Source: Arsukibacterium ikkense
GTDB lineage: Bacteria; Pseudomonadota; Gammaproteobacteria; Enterobacterales; Alteromonadaceae
DNA: 64,000 nucleotides
Assembly (NCBI RefSeq): GCF_000987775.1
Contig: NZ_LAHO01000017.1
Span: 50,793-114,792, forward strand
Direction of reading: 5' to 3'
Under the pieces are notes generated by a model. The model saw only the letters and a list, made by a program, of their open reading frames with translations. It made no database searches and was not told where the DNA came from. A program made the position numbers and the translations under genes. This document shows positions 10,101 through 18,600 of this stretch, piece after piece (within the stretch, counting starts at the first letter, position 1; each line of letters opens with the position of its first letter).

Positions 10101-10389
10101 GCAGTACCGCTAAAATATGCTTGCAGCGATGGCCAACCGGGCAGCTGCAGCTGTCGCGCAGCACCCAGCCTGTATCCGTTTGCGCCAGCACAATATTCTG
10201 CCTATACGGTGAAAAGCCCGCACCCCATACCTGCGCACTTATCTGGCTTAAATCGTCGCTGTACTCCAGCTTTACTACTTTACCGGCCTGCAAATATGCA
10301 CGGGCCCGGTGCAGGGTGGCACTATCAAACCATTGCAGCAGACGGGTTTCATCCAGTGGAAAGGCGTGCTGTTCAGTCGGGCTATTCAA
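7174..10389 (-). CDS. SWIM zinc-finger / SNF2-family DNA helicase
   Basis: This large ATP-dependent DNA translocase combines a SWIM finger with a Swi2/Snf2 motor. The N-terminal zinc motif reads CSCPVGHRCKH. A long middle region of low conservation follows, and the motor lies in the C-terminal half: Walker A DDMGLGKT, DEAQH box, TGTPLEN, and RAHRIGQ as motif VI. Bacterial members of this group are thought to remodel protein–DNA complexes in repair or transcription; the precise role is unknown. The start is uncertain. A TTG at 10485 would extend it by 32 residues of poor coding look, while the TTG at 10389, preceded by AAGAG, puts the family-typical FPLDETRLLQWFD near the N-terminus. It has no obvious partner gene. 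Confidence 0.9.
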   Translation of the reverse strand: MNSPTEQHAFPLDETRLLQWFDSATLHRARAYLQAGKVVKLEYSDDLSQISAQVWGAGFSPYRQNIVLAQTDTGWVLRDSCSCPVGHRCKHILAVLLRLKRDYAQQQLRIKQLPQLKLDNWFNELEQLQQPARDNSSDTVLYLLSYGQAGLQLYPRRVRPMKKGGFTKGQAIGKYDLVSPQPPSWLSDSDYQLLTLFRSHNLAEQSVLEDNWGYQLLQQLLATERCMFSEARYPLSWGEQRPLELSWHNSKAGQQLGWQIGADHNSVLVFTDPPCYLDTDNYQLGLLATPLTGRELKLLSKMPPAPAALLQSRLGRLQQLLPKISLPMPEGLGVEQINVQPTPVLQLKMLPRHSKGRHEPVALLSFDYDKQRLALDLQASQTEVQQGSRTYFVKRHRASETAALELLLELELLSLPPLAAPHERQAAFGVGEGPDNPELWQPLLQQLDSLRDEGWLVEQADDFNLDILVATPYLQVQDGKKTGFELGIQVDIDGQQVPLLPLISQWLRQNGLPGNEQQIWLSLPQGKLALPMSLIQPLIDTIVELLNLHKAPLTLELPDYKAAILPPPGAAEIQYLNANRLASLNQQLHNFSGITDVALPANLQATLRGYQQQGLNWLTFLKQYGLGGVLADDMGLGKTVQTLSFILKQYQQGELSQPALIVCPTSLLGNWQQEARRFTPDLKVLQIYGPKRRPLFSELGNYQLIVTSYPLLVRDIALYRQHRFSVVVLDEAQHIKNAGSQAAQSVRTLHRDFSLALTGTPLENHLGELKSLFDFVLPGLLGTEQHFSQVYRKPIEKHGDTERARVLRQKIAPFMLRRTKGQVATELPEKTEIVQLLELEADQRNLYESIRLIMETKVRELFVRKGVAASQIEFLDALLKLRQVCCDARLVPIEQAQSVRHNAKLQWLRDTLPEMLEEGRRILLFSQFASMLHLIEQELQYMGISYSKLTGQTKQRQQQIDAFQQGETEVFLISLKAGGTGLNLTAADTVIHYDPWWNPAAEQQATDRAHRIGQDKAVFVYKLIARNTVEEKVQQLQSFKQGLADQLLGGSKGQLWQGEAADLLALFSSDE

Positions 10390-10553
10390 AATATCGTTAA
10401 CTCTTGCTGAAGTGACTTCTGGCGGCAGCCTAATGCCTGCGACCAACGAAAACCCCCATGCTAGCTTACTTTGGCAACAGACCAAAGCGTCTTTGTCGCT
10501 TAAGGGAGGTTTTTCAATAAATCAGCAGCAAAATTAGCGAACGGTATCAGAGC

Positions 10554-12251
10554 TTAGAAATAATAATCGAGGCTGAGCTCGAGGTAATCGTCACGGCGCA
10601 GCTGGTACAACACGTCGCTGCTGTCGTTGGTCTGAAACAACCAGGCATTCAGCCGCAACCGCAGGCTGTTGCTCAGCCGCATTGACGCTTCCAGCCTGGC
10701 ACTACGGCTGCTACTGCGGTCCAGATCCTGCAATACGCCCAGCAATAACTCGCTGCCGGCCACGTCGTTCAGTGCCAGCCGCCAGCCAACAAAAAGATCG
10801 TTCTGGCCGGTTACCGGTGCCTGTAAATTCCGGCTGTCGTATTGATACTCAGTAATCCAGCCTAAATCCCAGCTGCGATTAAACACCCCAACATAGGTGT
10901 ATTCAAAACCGGCGGTTGCCGCAACAAACTCTTGCGGCCCGCTGCGCCGGTATATGCTCTCCAGTTTCCATAACCAGTCGCCGGCAATATACTGGGCATC
11001 AATGCCAAATTGCTGCATCTGAAAATAGTAGGGTTGCAGTTGCTGCGCTGCTGGCTGTGGTATTAACAGCGGTTCACGGCTATTGCCGGCAAAATAGCTC
11101 AGCCCCAAATCCAGCGCACTGAAACGCTGCGACCAGCGCATGGCAAAATCAAGATTACGTTGCTTGCGGCTTGATTCGTACAAAGCGATATCATGCTCAA
11201 CCGGCCAGGGCGTGGTCAGCCGGCCCGGCGGATCAGCAAACAGCCGCTCGCGAAAATACGGCAGCAGGTACAATTCCAGGGTACCGGCGCGGTTCCAGCC
11301 TTTAAAACTCAGCATTGGCTGGCCCAGCCGTGCTTCGAGCTCAACACCGCCAACCATATCCACCTGGTTAATCACATCAACCAGGCGTTGTGACTCACTT
11401 ACACCCCAGAACACGATATCGTTACCTGCTTTCAGCTCCCAGTTGCTGGCGGCAAAACGCCAGTATGCCTGTTGCAAGTCAAGCAGATTGCTGGCGCTGT
11501 CGCGCTGCTGCCAGCGCAAAAAGGGAGTCAGCTGAAAGCTGTGTGTAGCACTGTCATCCTGCCACGAAAAATCAGATAATAAGCTAAGCAGGGTATGTGC
11601 CCGAGCCTGGCCAGCGCTGCCGGTCTGGCTGAAATAGCGCTGCTGTAGGCTACCCTGATGCTGCTGACGCAAGCTAAAGCCGGAAGACACAGCAGCTGCA
11701 GTTGTTAGTGGTGCTGCGATGGTTGGCGCAGCAGCTGTGACAGTGGCAGGCACACTTGCTGGCGTTGTAGCAGCTGGCTCTGACAATGGCTGGGCCAGCG
11801 CTGTTGATTCTGACTTTTCACTGAAGGCTCGTGCAGCTTCGGCCTCAACAGCGGCAGCTTGTGCTGCCTCAGGCGCAGGCTTTTCTGCAACAGTGAGTTT
11901 GCTACCCGATGTTTGCGGGCGACCAATTGCCTGATAATACCAGACTCTGGTGTCAGCACTGCCGGTGGCCAGCATCTGCTGGCGGCTGGGTATCTGCAAA
12001 ATACTACCTGAGCGCAATTTATTAATGTCACCGTCTACAAAGGCAGCCGGGTTCTGCTGCCACAATGCATAAATAACCTGTGGCATACTGACGCTGTCAT
12101 CGGGCCGAGCTTGCAGCGCCAACCGCCACAAGGTATCTGTTTTGCTTACCGGCCCCAGTTCCGCCGCCTGAATAGCGCTAGCCAGCAGCATTGCTACCAG
12201 TAATAAACTGACAATAACGCCCCGCCATAACTGCTCAGCCAATGTGGTCAT
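10554..12251 (-). CDS. Outer-membrane beta-barrel protein with FimV-like LysM N-terminus
   Basis: This 565-residue secreted protein has an unusual two-part design. After a signal peptide (to about residue 29) comes a FimV/LysM-type segment (TDTLWRLALQARPDDS to LRSGSILQIPS, residues about 38–92) that normally binds peptidoglycan. Then comes an alanine/proline-rich linker (about 120–190) and a C-terminal region of alternating beta strands ending in Y-L-E-L-S-L-D-Y-Y-F, a typical outer-membrane barrel terminus with final phenylalanine. The barrel part resembles DUF1302-type proteins, which often accompany MMPL permeases and DUF1329/LolA-like proteins. Its neighbours here are exactly such genes, so it is probably the outer-membrane partner of an envelope transport system. 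Confidence 0.75.
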   Translation of the reverse strand: MTTLAEQLWRGVIVSLLLVAMLLASAIQAAELGPVSKTDTLWRLALQARPDDSVSMPQVIYALWQQNPAAFVDGDINKLRSGSILQIPSRQQMLATGSADTRVWYYQAIGRPQTSGSKLTVAEKPAPEAAQAAAVEAEAARAFSEKSESTALAQPLSEPAATTPASVPATVTAAAPTIAAPLTTAAAVSSGFSLRQQHQGSLQQRYFSQTGSAGQARAHTLLSLLSDFSWQDDSATHSFQLTPFLRWQQRDSASNLLDLQQAYWRFAASNWELKAGNDIVFWGVSESQRLVDVINQVDMVGGVELEARLGQPMLSFKGWNRAGTLELYLLPYFRERLFADPPGRLTTPWPVEHDIALYESSRKQRNLDFAMRWSQRFSALDLGLSYFAGNSREPLLIPQPAAQQLQPYYFQMQQFGIDAQYIAGDWLWKLESIYRRSGPQEFVAATAGFEYTYVGVFNRSWDLGWITEYQYDSRNLQAPVTGQNDLFVGWRLALNDVAGSELLLGVLQDLDRSSSRSARLEASMRLSNSLRLRLNAWLFQTNDSSDVLYQLRRDDYLELSLDYYF

Positions 12252-12281
12252 AATGCCTCGGTTTCAGTGAGTAGCAGCGGT

Positions 12282-13079
12282 TCAACGCAGCCGCTCCAGT
12301 ACATTAACATCAAAATCAGCCGCACTGCGCCCGACATTAAACTGCAGCTCTTCTACTTTCAAATCAGTCCTTTTACCGGTTTGATGGTTTTGCATCTGCA
12401 GCAACATTGGCCGCCAGTATTTGTCCAGAAACAATTGATAGTTGCTGGCCTGTAAGGTCTTTAACAGGCTTTGCTTTTTATCGTAAAACTCAATTTGCTG
12501 TACCCGGTAATGCGCTTGATCCACCCAGGCAACGGTTTTGCTGTAACCGGAGAATTTATCAGCCGGGATCCGTTCAATCACGTAGCAGCTTACGCCATTT
12601 AGCACGTCGTCGCGCAGATAGCGGAACTGATATTTCGCCAGTTCGAATGAGGTCATATCTTCGTAGGCAAATTCGCTGGCCATAAAAGGGCCCGATTTAT
12701 TACGGCTGGCAATGCGCCTGACCCGGTTGATTGCCGGTAAATATAACCACTGGTCGTCTTCTGCCGTGGGGTGAGAATGGGTTAAGAAAGCCGAGCCCCG
12801 CACATCCCGAGGTTCATCAAAGATCGTCAGCGATTTATCACCATCATCGACAACTTCCAGCGCCTGAGTACGCATCCGCCGCACGCTTTCATTACCACTG
12901 GCGTCACGCAAAATCATCAGTATTTTACTTTCACTGTCGCCCCAACCGCTATCGCGTTTTTTTTGCTCGGTGGCAATCTGTAAGCCTTTTTCGGTATCGG
13001 CTAACGCGGGTAAAGCCAGCAAAAGCCCCGCTACCAGCATCAGCCCGGCGAAGCGGGTTGTATTAAGGTGTGGCATCGG
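12282..13079 (-). CDS. LolA-like outer-membrane lipoprotein-sorting protein
   Basis: This periplasmic protein belongs to the LolA-like group found next to MMPL permeases. The start is set at the ATG at 13079, which has AAGGAG ten bases upstream and gives a clean signal peptide ending LPALA. The ATG overlaps the end of the MMPL gene, showing translational coupling. The mature part is beta-rich, with the recognisable segments DEPRDVRGSAFL, QWLYLPAINRVRRI and FAYEDMTSFELAKYQF, which form the hydrophobic half-barrel in this family. It probably shuttles a lipid or lipoprotein between the inner-membrane MMPL pump and the barrel protein encoded 30 bp downstream. The cargo is unknown. Confidence 0.87.
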   Translation of the reverse strand, partial: PMPHLNTTRFAGLMLVAGLLLALPALADTEKGLQIATEQKKRDSGWGDSESKILMILRDASGNESVRRMRTQALEVVDDGDKSLTIFDEPRDVRGSAFLTHSHPTAEDDQWLYLPAINRVRRIASRNKSGPFMASEFAYEDMTSFELAKYQFRYLRDDVLNGVSCYVIERIPADKFSGYSKTVAWVDQAHYRVQQIEFYDKKQSLLKTLQASNYQLFLDKYWRPMLLQMQNHQTGKRTDLKVEELQFNVGRSAADFDVNVLERLR

Positions 13080-15384
13080 TTTTATACTCCTTGGCATCAA
13101 ATTTTAATAAGCAGGCCGGTAAAAACAGAAAATCAATAAGCAGTGCCACCAGAATCACCAGTGCAGTTAACATGCCCATATCCGAATTCAGCCTGAAACC
13201 CGACAGCATTAATACCGCAAAACCGGTAACTAACACCACAGTGGTGATCCACAAGGCACGACCCACCGTGGTGAAAGCATAGCGTATTGCCTGCTCAGTT
13301 GCCTGCCCTTCCTGCCTGGCTGCCCGGTATTTACTGAGAAAATGCACCGTATCATCAACAATAATCCCCAGGCTCATGCCCGCTACCACCGACAATGCAA
13401 GGTTAATTTCACCACTTAGCAGGCCCCATAAGCCAAACGCCACCAATGCCGGGGTAATGTTGGGGATCAGACTGAGCAACCCCAACCGCCAGGAGCGCAA
13501 ACTAAACACCAGCAACAACGAAATCAGCAGCAGTGCCAGCGGCAGCGTTTGCAGCATCGATGCCATATTACGCTCACCAATATGGGCAAACATCAGGGCA
13601 GTACTGGCCGCACTGGCCGAATAGCTACTGGCATGTTCGGCCAGATAGGTCAGCGCCCGGCTCTCAAAGGCAGTAAGCTGCTTGCTACCTAAATTCTGCA
13701 AGCTGACCGCCAGCCGGGTCGCGCTTTTATCCAGGTTTAACTGGTTGTTTAAATCCAGGCCAAATGGCAAGGACATTTCATACATCAGTAAATACTGCGC
13801 TGCTTGTTCTGGGTTATCTGGCAGGCGGTAATAGGCCGGGTCATCCTGATGCATACTTTTATTCAGACGCCGGAAGGTATCAGTAATGCTGTTAACATGC
13901 TGCACTTCCGGCTGGCTTTGCAGCCACTGGGTAAAGCCGGCTACGGCAGCCAGAAACGCAGGTTGATTGACCGCACTGGCCCCGTTGCCGGCAAGCACAA
14001 AGTCGATGGTGGTGGCGCCGGTCAGGTTTTGCTCCAGAAAATCATTGGCCTGGCGAAACTCGGTATCAGGCGAGAAATATTTTACCGCCTCATCGTTAAT
14101 GGTGTTCAGGCTGATCAGCGCACTGCAACCAATAATCAGCAATGTCATGCCCCAGAACAATGGCCGCTGCCAGTGGATCACGCTATTGGCCAGCCACAAC
14201 ATGGTGCGATCGGCGCCATAAGCTCCCGCTGCCCCGGCGGCCTTTGAACTGCCGGCACTCACCGGCAACAACAGCAATATTGCCGGTAGCATTACCAGGC
14301 TGAATAAGCACGCCAGCATCACGCCTACCGCCGTCATATTGCCTAAATCACGCAGGATAGGCACCTCTGAGAAATTCAGGGTTAAAAAGCCGATGGCCGT
14401 GGTGGCACTGGTAATAAATACCGGCATCACATTGCGCTTCAAACTGTACTGGATGGCTTGTAACCGGCTATCACCGCGCCGTAACGCAAATTGCATCGAG
14501 GCAATAAGGTGTACCGAATCGGCGACCGCCAGGGTCATTAGAATAGTGGGCACATTCACCGTGGCCGTACTTAAAAATAAGCCGGCCCACCCCGCCAGTC
14601 CCAGGGTACTGATAACGGTAACCACTATAATCACCAGGGTAGCCAGCGATGCCAGCAGCGAGCGCAGCAACCAGGCCAGCATTAGCAGAATAGCGGCAAA
14701 CATGATCGGAATAAGGGTTTTAACGTCGTTTTCAGCTTCATAGGCAAAAGCGTAATTCATTGCCACTACGCCACTGACATGAAAGTCGGTATCAGGATAC
14801 TGTGCCTTATGCCTGTCCAGCATGAGCGCTACGGCCTGCCAAACTTCTTTTACTTCCTGCTGCAGGTTTTGCTCAGGTAACTGTAAGGTAATATTAATGG
14901 CCGTGACCCGGCCATCAGCCGATACCAGCCGTTGGCGCAGCGCTGGTTCGTTTAATGCCACTTCGGCTATTTTATTCAGCTCGGCGCTGCTAAGTTCCAG
15001 CTCTTCCGCCACCAGATCGGCAACCCATAAGTCGTCAGCAATAGCTTCGGTATGCTGATAGTTACTGAGCGAATCGACCCGGATAGAATAAGGCGTTTGC
15101 CAGGCCGCTTCCGTTAGCTGTCGCACCAGGCGCAAGGTTTCAGCACTAAACACCTGCTGACTGTCTGGCGCTATGGCAATCAGAATATTGTCGCTTTTAT
15201 TAAATTGCTGCTGCATTTGCTCAAAAGCCAGCAACTGCGGGTTGTCTGCGCTAAAGAAAATCCGGTAATCGCCGCGAAAATACAGATTGCCAATACCCAG
15301 CCCGCTGCTGACAATAAGTACCAGACACAAGGCAATCATCAGCCGTGGATAAGCCAGAATTTGCTGCAGCCAGCGCTGTGTCAT
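13063..15384 (-). CDS. RND/MMPL superfamily permease
   Basis: This 773-residue inner-membrane permease has the duplicated RND/MMPL architecture. One TM helix (about 13–33) is followed by a periplasmic domain and a block of five TM helices (about 225–380), and the same pattern repeats in the second half, ending with FLFLPACLLK. A conserved IIVDDTVHFLSKY segment in the second block supplies the acidic residues expected for proton coupling. Members of this HpnN/MMPL type move lipids, hopanoids or other hydrophobic molecules. It is the first gene of a three-gene operon with the LolA-like carrier and the barrel protein. A predicted cytoplasmic ATPase is absent, consistent with proton-driven transport. 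Confidence 0.88.
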   Translation of the reverse strand: MTQRWLQQILAYPRLMIALCLVLIVSSGLGIGNLYFRGDYRIFFSADNPQLLAFEQMQQQFNKSDNILIAIAPDSQQVFSAETLRLVRQLTEAAWQTPYSIRVDSLSNYQHTEAIADDLWVADLVAEELELSSAELNKIAEVALNEPALRQRLVSADGRVTAINITLQLPEQNLQQEVKEVWQAVALMLDRHKAQYPDTDFHVSGVVAMNYAFAYEAENDVKTLIPIMFAAILLMLAWLLRSLLASLATLVIIVVTVISTLGLAGWAGLFLSTATVNVPTILMTLAVADSVHLIASMQFALRRGDSRLQAIQYSLKRNVMPVFITSATTAIGFLTLNFSEVPILRDLGNMTAVGVMLACLFSLVMLPAILLLLPVSAGSSKAAGAAGAYGADRTMLWLANSVIHWQRPLFWGMTLLIIGCSALISLNTINDEAVKYFSPDTEFRQANDFLEQNLTGATTIDFVLAGNGASAVNQPAFLAAVAGFTQWLQSQPEVQHVNSITDTFRRLNKSMHQDDPAYYRLPDNPEQAAQYLLMYEMSLPFGLDLNNQLNLDKSATRLAVSLQNLGSKQLTAFESRALTYLAEHASSYSASAASTALMFAHIGERNMASMLQTLPLALLLISLLLVFSLRSWRLGLLSLIPNITPALVAFGLWGLLSGEINLALSVVAGMSLGIIVDDTVHFLSKYRAARQEGQATEQAIRYAFTTVGRALWITTVVLVTGFAVLMLSGFRLNSDMGMLTALVILVALLIDFLFLPACLLKFDAKEYKTDATP

Positions 15385-15569
15385 CTGTTGCTACCTTAGT
15401 AAGAGTTAACGACGATCGGGTTTGGTTCTCAGCTTAGCAGGCTATTGGCGAAGCGGGGAATAACCAATTGTAAGCGTATTGTTTTTACTGCTGAGCGCAG
15501 CCGAAACTTGCAATAAATTAACACTATGCTAAACATAATGCAGTATTCAAGTAAAATTTTGGAGACAGG

Positions 15570-17075
15570 ATGTCACTGGCTGTGGTTTACAGCCGGGCCC
15601 GTCATGGCCTGGATGCCCCTTTGGTTACCGTTGAGGTTCATATCAGCAATGGTTTGCCGGCCTTTCAATTAGTGGGTTTACCCGAAACCTCAGTGAAAGA
15701 ATCTCGTGATCGGGTGCGCAGCGCCATGGTAAACAGCGGCTTTGCCTTTCCGGATCGGAAAATTACCGTTAACCTGGCGCCGGCCGACTTACCTAAAGAA
15801 GGCGGTCGCTTCGATTTACCCATCGCGCTGGGTATTATCGTCGCCAGTGGCCAGCTGAATGAACATAACACCGGCGATTACGAATTTTATGGTGAGCTGG
15901 CATTGTCTGGCGAAATCCGGCCTATTCTCGGTGAAATTCCGGTGGCGGTAGCCTGTCGCGATGCCGGCAGGGCCGCCCTGATGCCCATGTTAAATGCCCA
16001 GCAGGCGCAGCAGGTACCCAAAGCCAGGGTGCACGGCGCCGAGCATTTACTGCAGGTACATAGCTTCTTACTGGCGCAGCAGGCGTTGCCGGCCATTCCG
16101 CCGCTACCCGAGCGGCCAGTGCAACATATGCCAGATTTAGCCGATGTTCGCGGCCAGGGCCATGCCAAGCGCGTATTGGAAATTGCCGCCGCCGGTGAAC
16201 ACAATATGTTAATGCTGGGCCCGGCCGGCACCGGCAAATCGATGCTGGCCCAGCGCTTACCCGGTATATTACCGGCGCTAACTGAGCAGGAAGCGCTGGC
16301 AACGGCCGCTATTTACTCTATTGCCGGCATGCAACGTAACCTGACCGACTGGCAGCAAAGGCCCTTTCGCAGCCCACACCATACCAGCTCGGCCGTGGCG
16401 TTAGTGGGGGGCGGTTCAGTGCCAAGGCCAGGTGAAATTTCACTGGCGCATCATGGTATTTTGTTTTTAGATGAGTTGCCGGAGTTTCCACGCAAGGTGC
16501 TGGACGTTTTACGCGAGCCACTGGAAACCGGCATAGTGCATATTTCCAGAGCCGCCCGCCAGGCCGAATTTCCGGCGCAGTTTCAACTGGTGGCAGCACT
16601 TAACCCCAGCCCGACTGGCCACCATGAAGATGGCCGAGCCACCCCCGAGCAGGTGATGCGCTATTTAAACCGCTTATCGGGGCCGTTTATCGACCGCATA
16701 GAATTACAAATTGAAGTGCCATTGTTACCCAAAGGCATGCTCAGCCAGCAACATAGCGCAGAGGAAAGCAGCGCCAGCGTCAAGCAACGGGTAGTAGCGG
16801 CCCGCGACATGCAACTGGCCCGCCAGGGCAAAGCCAATGCCCGCCTTAGTGGCAGCGAAATAGCCGACTTTTGCCCGTTAAAACAAGACGATGCCCGCTT
16901 TTTAGAAGACACCATCCACCGCTTTAAATTATCGGCCCGTACCTATCATAAAATTATTAAAGTGGCCCGCACCATCGCCGACTTGCAGCAACAACCCAAC
17001 ATCAGCCGCGCCCACTTAATGGAAGCGCTCAGCTACCGCGCGCTGGAGCGGCTGCTGAGTTACTTAAAAAACTAG
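15570..17075 (+). CDS. comM: ComM/YifB family Mg-chelatase-like AAA+ ATPase
   Basis: ComM is a hexameric helicase that promotes branch migration during natural transformation. The 501-residue protein has a Lon-protease-like N-terminal domain (residues about 1–165), an AAA+ core with Walker A GPAGTGKS near residue 220 and Walker B FLDELPEF, and a C-terminal Mg-chelatase subdomain. The start follows a good GGAGACAGG. Family length is normal, so the gene is intact. Its 3' end is repeated in diverged form at 18500–18574, after two cargo genes, which marks an insertion event immediately downstream (see findings). comM is a known insertion target for genomic islands in other bacteria, although those usually enter within the gene. 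Confidence 0.95.
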   Translation: MSLAVVYSRARHGLDAPLVTVEVHISNGLPAFQLVGLPETSVKESRDRVRSAMVNSGFAFPDRKITVNLAPADLPKEGGRFDLPIALGIIVASGQLNEHNTGDYEFYGELALSGEIRPILGEIPVAVACRDAGRAALMPMLNAQQAQQVPKARVHGAEHLLQVHSFLLAQQALPAIPPLPERPVQHMPDLADVRGQGHAKRVLEIAAAGEHNMLMLGPAGTGKSMLAQRLPGILPALTEQEALATAAIYSIAGMQRNLTDWQQRPFRSPHHTSSAVALVGGGSVPRPGEISLAHHGILFLDELPEFPRKVLDVLREPLETGIVHISRAARQAEFPAQFQLVAALNPSPTGHHEDGRATPEQVMRYLNRLSGPFIDRIELQIEVPLLPKGMLSQQHSAEESSASVKQRVVAARDMQLARQGKANARLSGSEIADFCPLKQDDARFLEDTIHRFKLSARTYHKIIKVARTIADLQQQPNISRAHLMEALSYRALERLLSYLKN

Positions 17076-17099
17076 CCATTCCATGGTTAGCTGTCTTCA

Positions 17100-17128
17100 T
17101 TATCGACAAAAGTAGACAACATTATAAT
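17100..17128 (+). promoter_or_regulatory. Possible promoter of the comM-downstream cargo genes
   Basis: A perfect TATAAT lies at 17123–17128, with a weak TTATCG 17 bases upstream. It is in the AT-rich 115-bp gap after comM and about 60 bp before the next start codon, so the cargo genes may have their own promoter. Confidence 0.35.
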
Positions 17129-17190
17129 GAAATGTTAACATCTGCAACTTTACTGGAACTACGTCTTACCTTTAAGGCAAAGGAACGCTA

Positions 17191-17796
17191 ATGGGAAACT
17201 TCCTGCATTCATGTCACATCCAAAGAATTAATCGCGGTGAATTACAACGAGCAGCTGGGATTATTGAGCGTTATTTGGATCAGCATGGTAATACCGCTGT
17301 CACCAGCCAAAATCATCGACTGCATCAATATGGCGATTTGCGTATTACTTCAGAGCAAAGGGCGGCAATCTTACGTGGCGACCGTCAAACCTTTTGGCGC
17401 TTGCGGCAAGAAGTCGGTGACCCGATTGCAGATGTAGCCCTGCCCATTTTAGAAAATCGCGGTATAAATGGCCGTGTAGCCAACCGGCTTACCGGGCTGT
17501 CGGATGACCCTGTAAAGTTAAACGAATTGGGCGTCGATTTAATGCTAGCCCATGCCAATGCGGTGACTCATGATTACGATAACTGCATCGGCAACGTACC
17601 CGGAGCATTAAGCCCGGAACAAGTTGCTGAATATCACCATAGAGTTTTTAAAAGGCATGGAGTTGGAAGCTATCACTGGCTCAAAAGTGATGGTGCCTGG
17701 TTATTTGGTGGCACCTTATTTAGCTTACCAGCCAATCTTTACAGACCGATTTGGTGTAATGCCTGCGATTTTATCGGCAGCGGCATTGGGAATTAG
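17191..17796 (+). CDS. Unknown protein of comM-downstream cargo
   Basis: I do not recognise a family. The ATG at 17191 has AAGGA six bases before it. The 201-residue product has no signal peptide. It is mostly helical in look, with a charged middle (TSEQRAAILRGDRQTFWRLRQEVGD) and a histidine-rich stretch (LMLAHANAVTHDYDNC, EYHHRVFKRHG) that could bind metal or form a catalytic site, followed by a hydrophobic, tryptophan-containing tail. A lipoprotein gene starts only four bases after its stop. The pair lies between the real comM end and a foreign comM tail. A small soluble protein with an adjacent lipoprotein is a common layout for antibacterial effector–immunity pairs, but nothing in the sequence proves this. 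Confidence 0.65.
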   Translation: MGNFLHSCHIQRINRGELQRAAGIIERYLDQHGNTAVTSQNHRLHQYGDLRITSEQRAAILRGDRQTFWRLRQEVGDPIADVALPILENRGINGRVANRLTGLSDDPVKLNELGVDLMLAHANAVTHDYDNCIGNVPGALSPEQVAEYHHRVFKRHGVGSYHWLKSDGAWLFGGTLFSLPANLYRPIWCNACDFIGSGIGN

Positions 17797-17800
17797 CGCT

Positions 17801-18493
17801 ATGCGAAAATACCCTACGATCTTTACGTTCAGTATGCTGTTTGCACTAACTGGTTGCAGCGATGTGTCTGCAGGGTTTGAACGGTTCAGCCTAAGTGGCC
17901 AACAATATTGTATCCCTAAAGAGTACAACCCCTTTCAATATGGTAAAACGAGCAGCGCGTTTTCTTTCGCTGGTGCTGATACTGATAATCGCTCAGCTTC
18001 AGTGATTGTGCAGTTTGCAGGGCACGAGGTGCAATCACAAGTCCCCGACTACACGGCGGCTCTTGGAGAGCAGGACTTTTTGCTGTTTGCCACAATCCGC
18101 CGCCCAGGAGTTGAAGAAACAAGAAGCTTCTTAAAACGAGGGGCTTATAGCTCTGGCTTAAAGTTGGCTGAAGATTTTCAATTTGTTGAACATGTGGAAG
18201 CAAAAGGCTATTACAGAGTCAGCCAAGATCCCTTTCCAGATAACGCATTCTGGAATATATACAAAATCAAACCGGATCCTGAGCAACGAGTGCCAGAAAT
18301 GCTAAATGACTATTTCCTTGGAGCTTGCTCTATGTCATCCATCTATCCATCCGTTTGCAATATCGACATCCAGCAACAGGATTACCTTATCCAACTACAA
18401 ACCCCAGAGACCAACATTCTATTGCAACAAGAGCTGGCACAGTTTGTCTACGATAAACTACAGCAATGGCAGGATAATTGTAGCGCCCAATAA
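17801..18493 (+). CDS. Small lipoprotein of unknown function, cargo after comM
   Basis: The ATG at 17801 gives a clear lipoprotein signal (MRKYPTIFTFSMLFALTGC). The longer frame from 17624 overlaps the previous gene and lacks one. The mature part of about 210 residues contains several cysteines (QQYCIP, GACSMSSIYPSVC, DNC) suited to disulfides in the periplasm. No family was recognised. The codons are AT-richer than comM. It is co-directional with the preceding gene and four bases from it, so the two are translated together. An immunity or inhibitor role is only a guess from gene order. Confidence 0.7.
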   Translation: MRKYPTIFTFSMLFALTGCSDVSAGFERFSLSGQQYCIPKEYNPFQYGKTSSAFSFAGADTDNRSASVIVQFAGHEVQSQVPDYTAALGEQDFLLFATIRRPGVEETRSFLKRGAYSSGLKLAEDFQFVEHVEAKGYYRVSQDPFPDNAFWNIYKIKPDPEQRVPEMLNDYFLGACSMSSIYPSVCNIDIQQQDYLIQLQTPETNILLQQELAQFVYDKLQQWQDNCSAQ

Positions 18494-18499
18494 TCGCCA

Positions 18500-18574
18500 A
18501 TCAGCCGCGCTCAGCGGATGGAAGCGCTCAGCTACCACGCCCTGGAGCGGTTGCTGAGTTATTTGAAAACCTGA
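18500..18574 (+). pseudogene. Diverged duplicate of the comM 3' end
   Basis: These 75 bases align without gaps to 17001–17075, the last 25 codons of comM, with about 13 mismatches by my count. The reading frame is kept: ISRAQRMEALSYHALERLL here against ISRAHLMEALSYRALERLL in comM, ending in a stop at the same codon. Most changes are silent or conservative, so this is the tail of a comM allele from another lineage rather than a fresh copy. It marks the far edge of the inserted two-gene cargo. Confidence 0.85.
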
Positions 18575-18600
18575 CAAAATTATCAGCAGGAATCGTTGCA

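Noticed and set aside
17071..17095. Inverted repeat CTAGCCAT/ATGGTTAG at the comM stop as a terminator
   Set aside because: The stem includes a G–T pair, the loop is only three bases, and no T-run follows.
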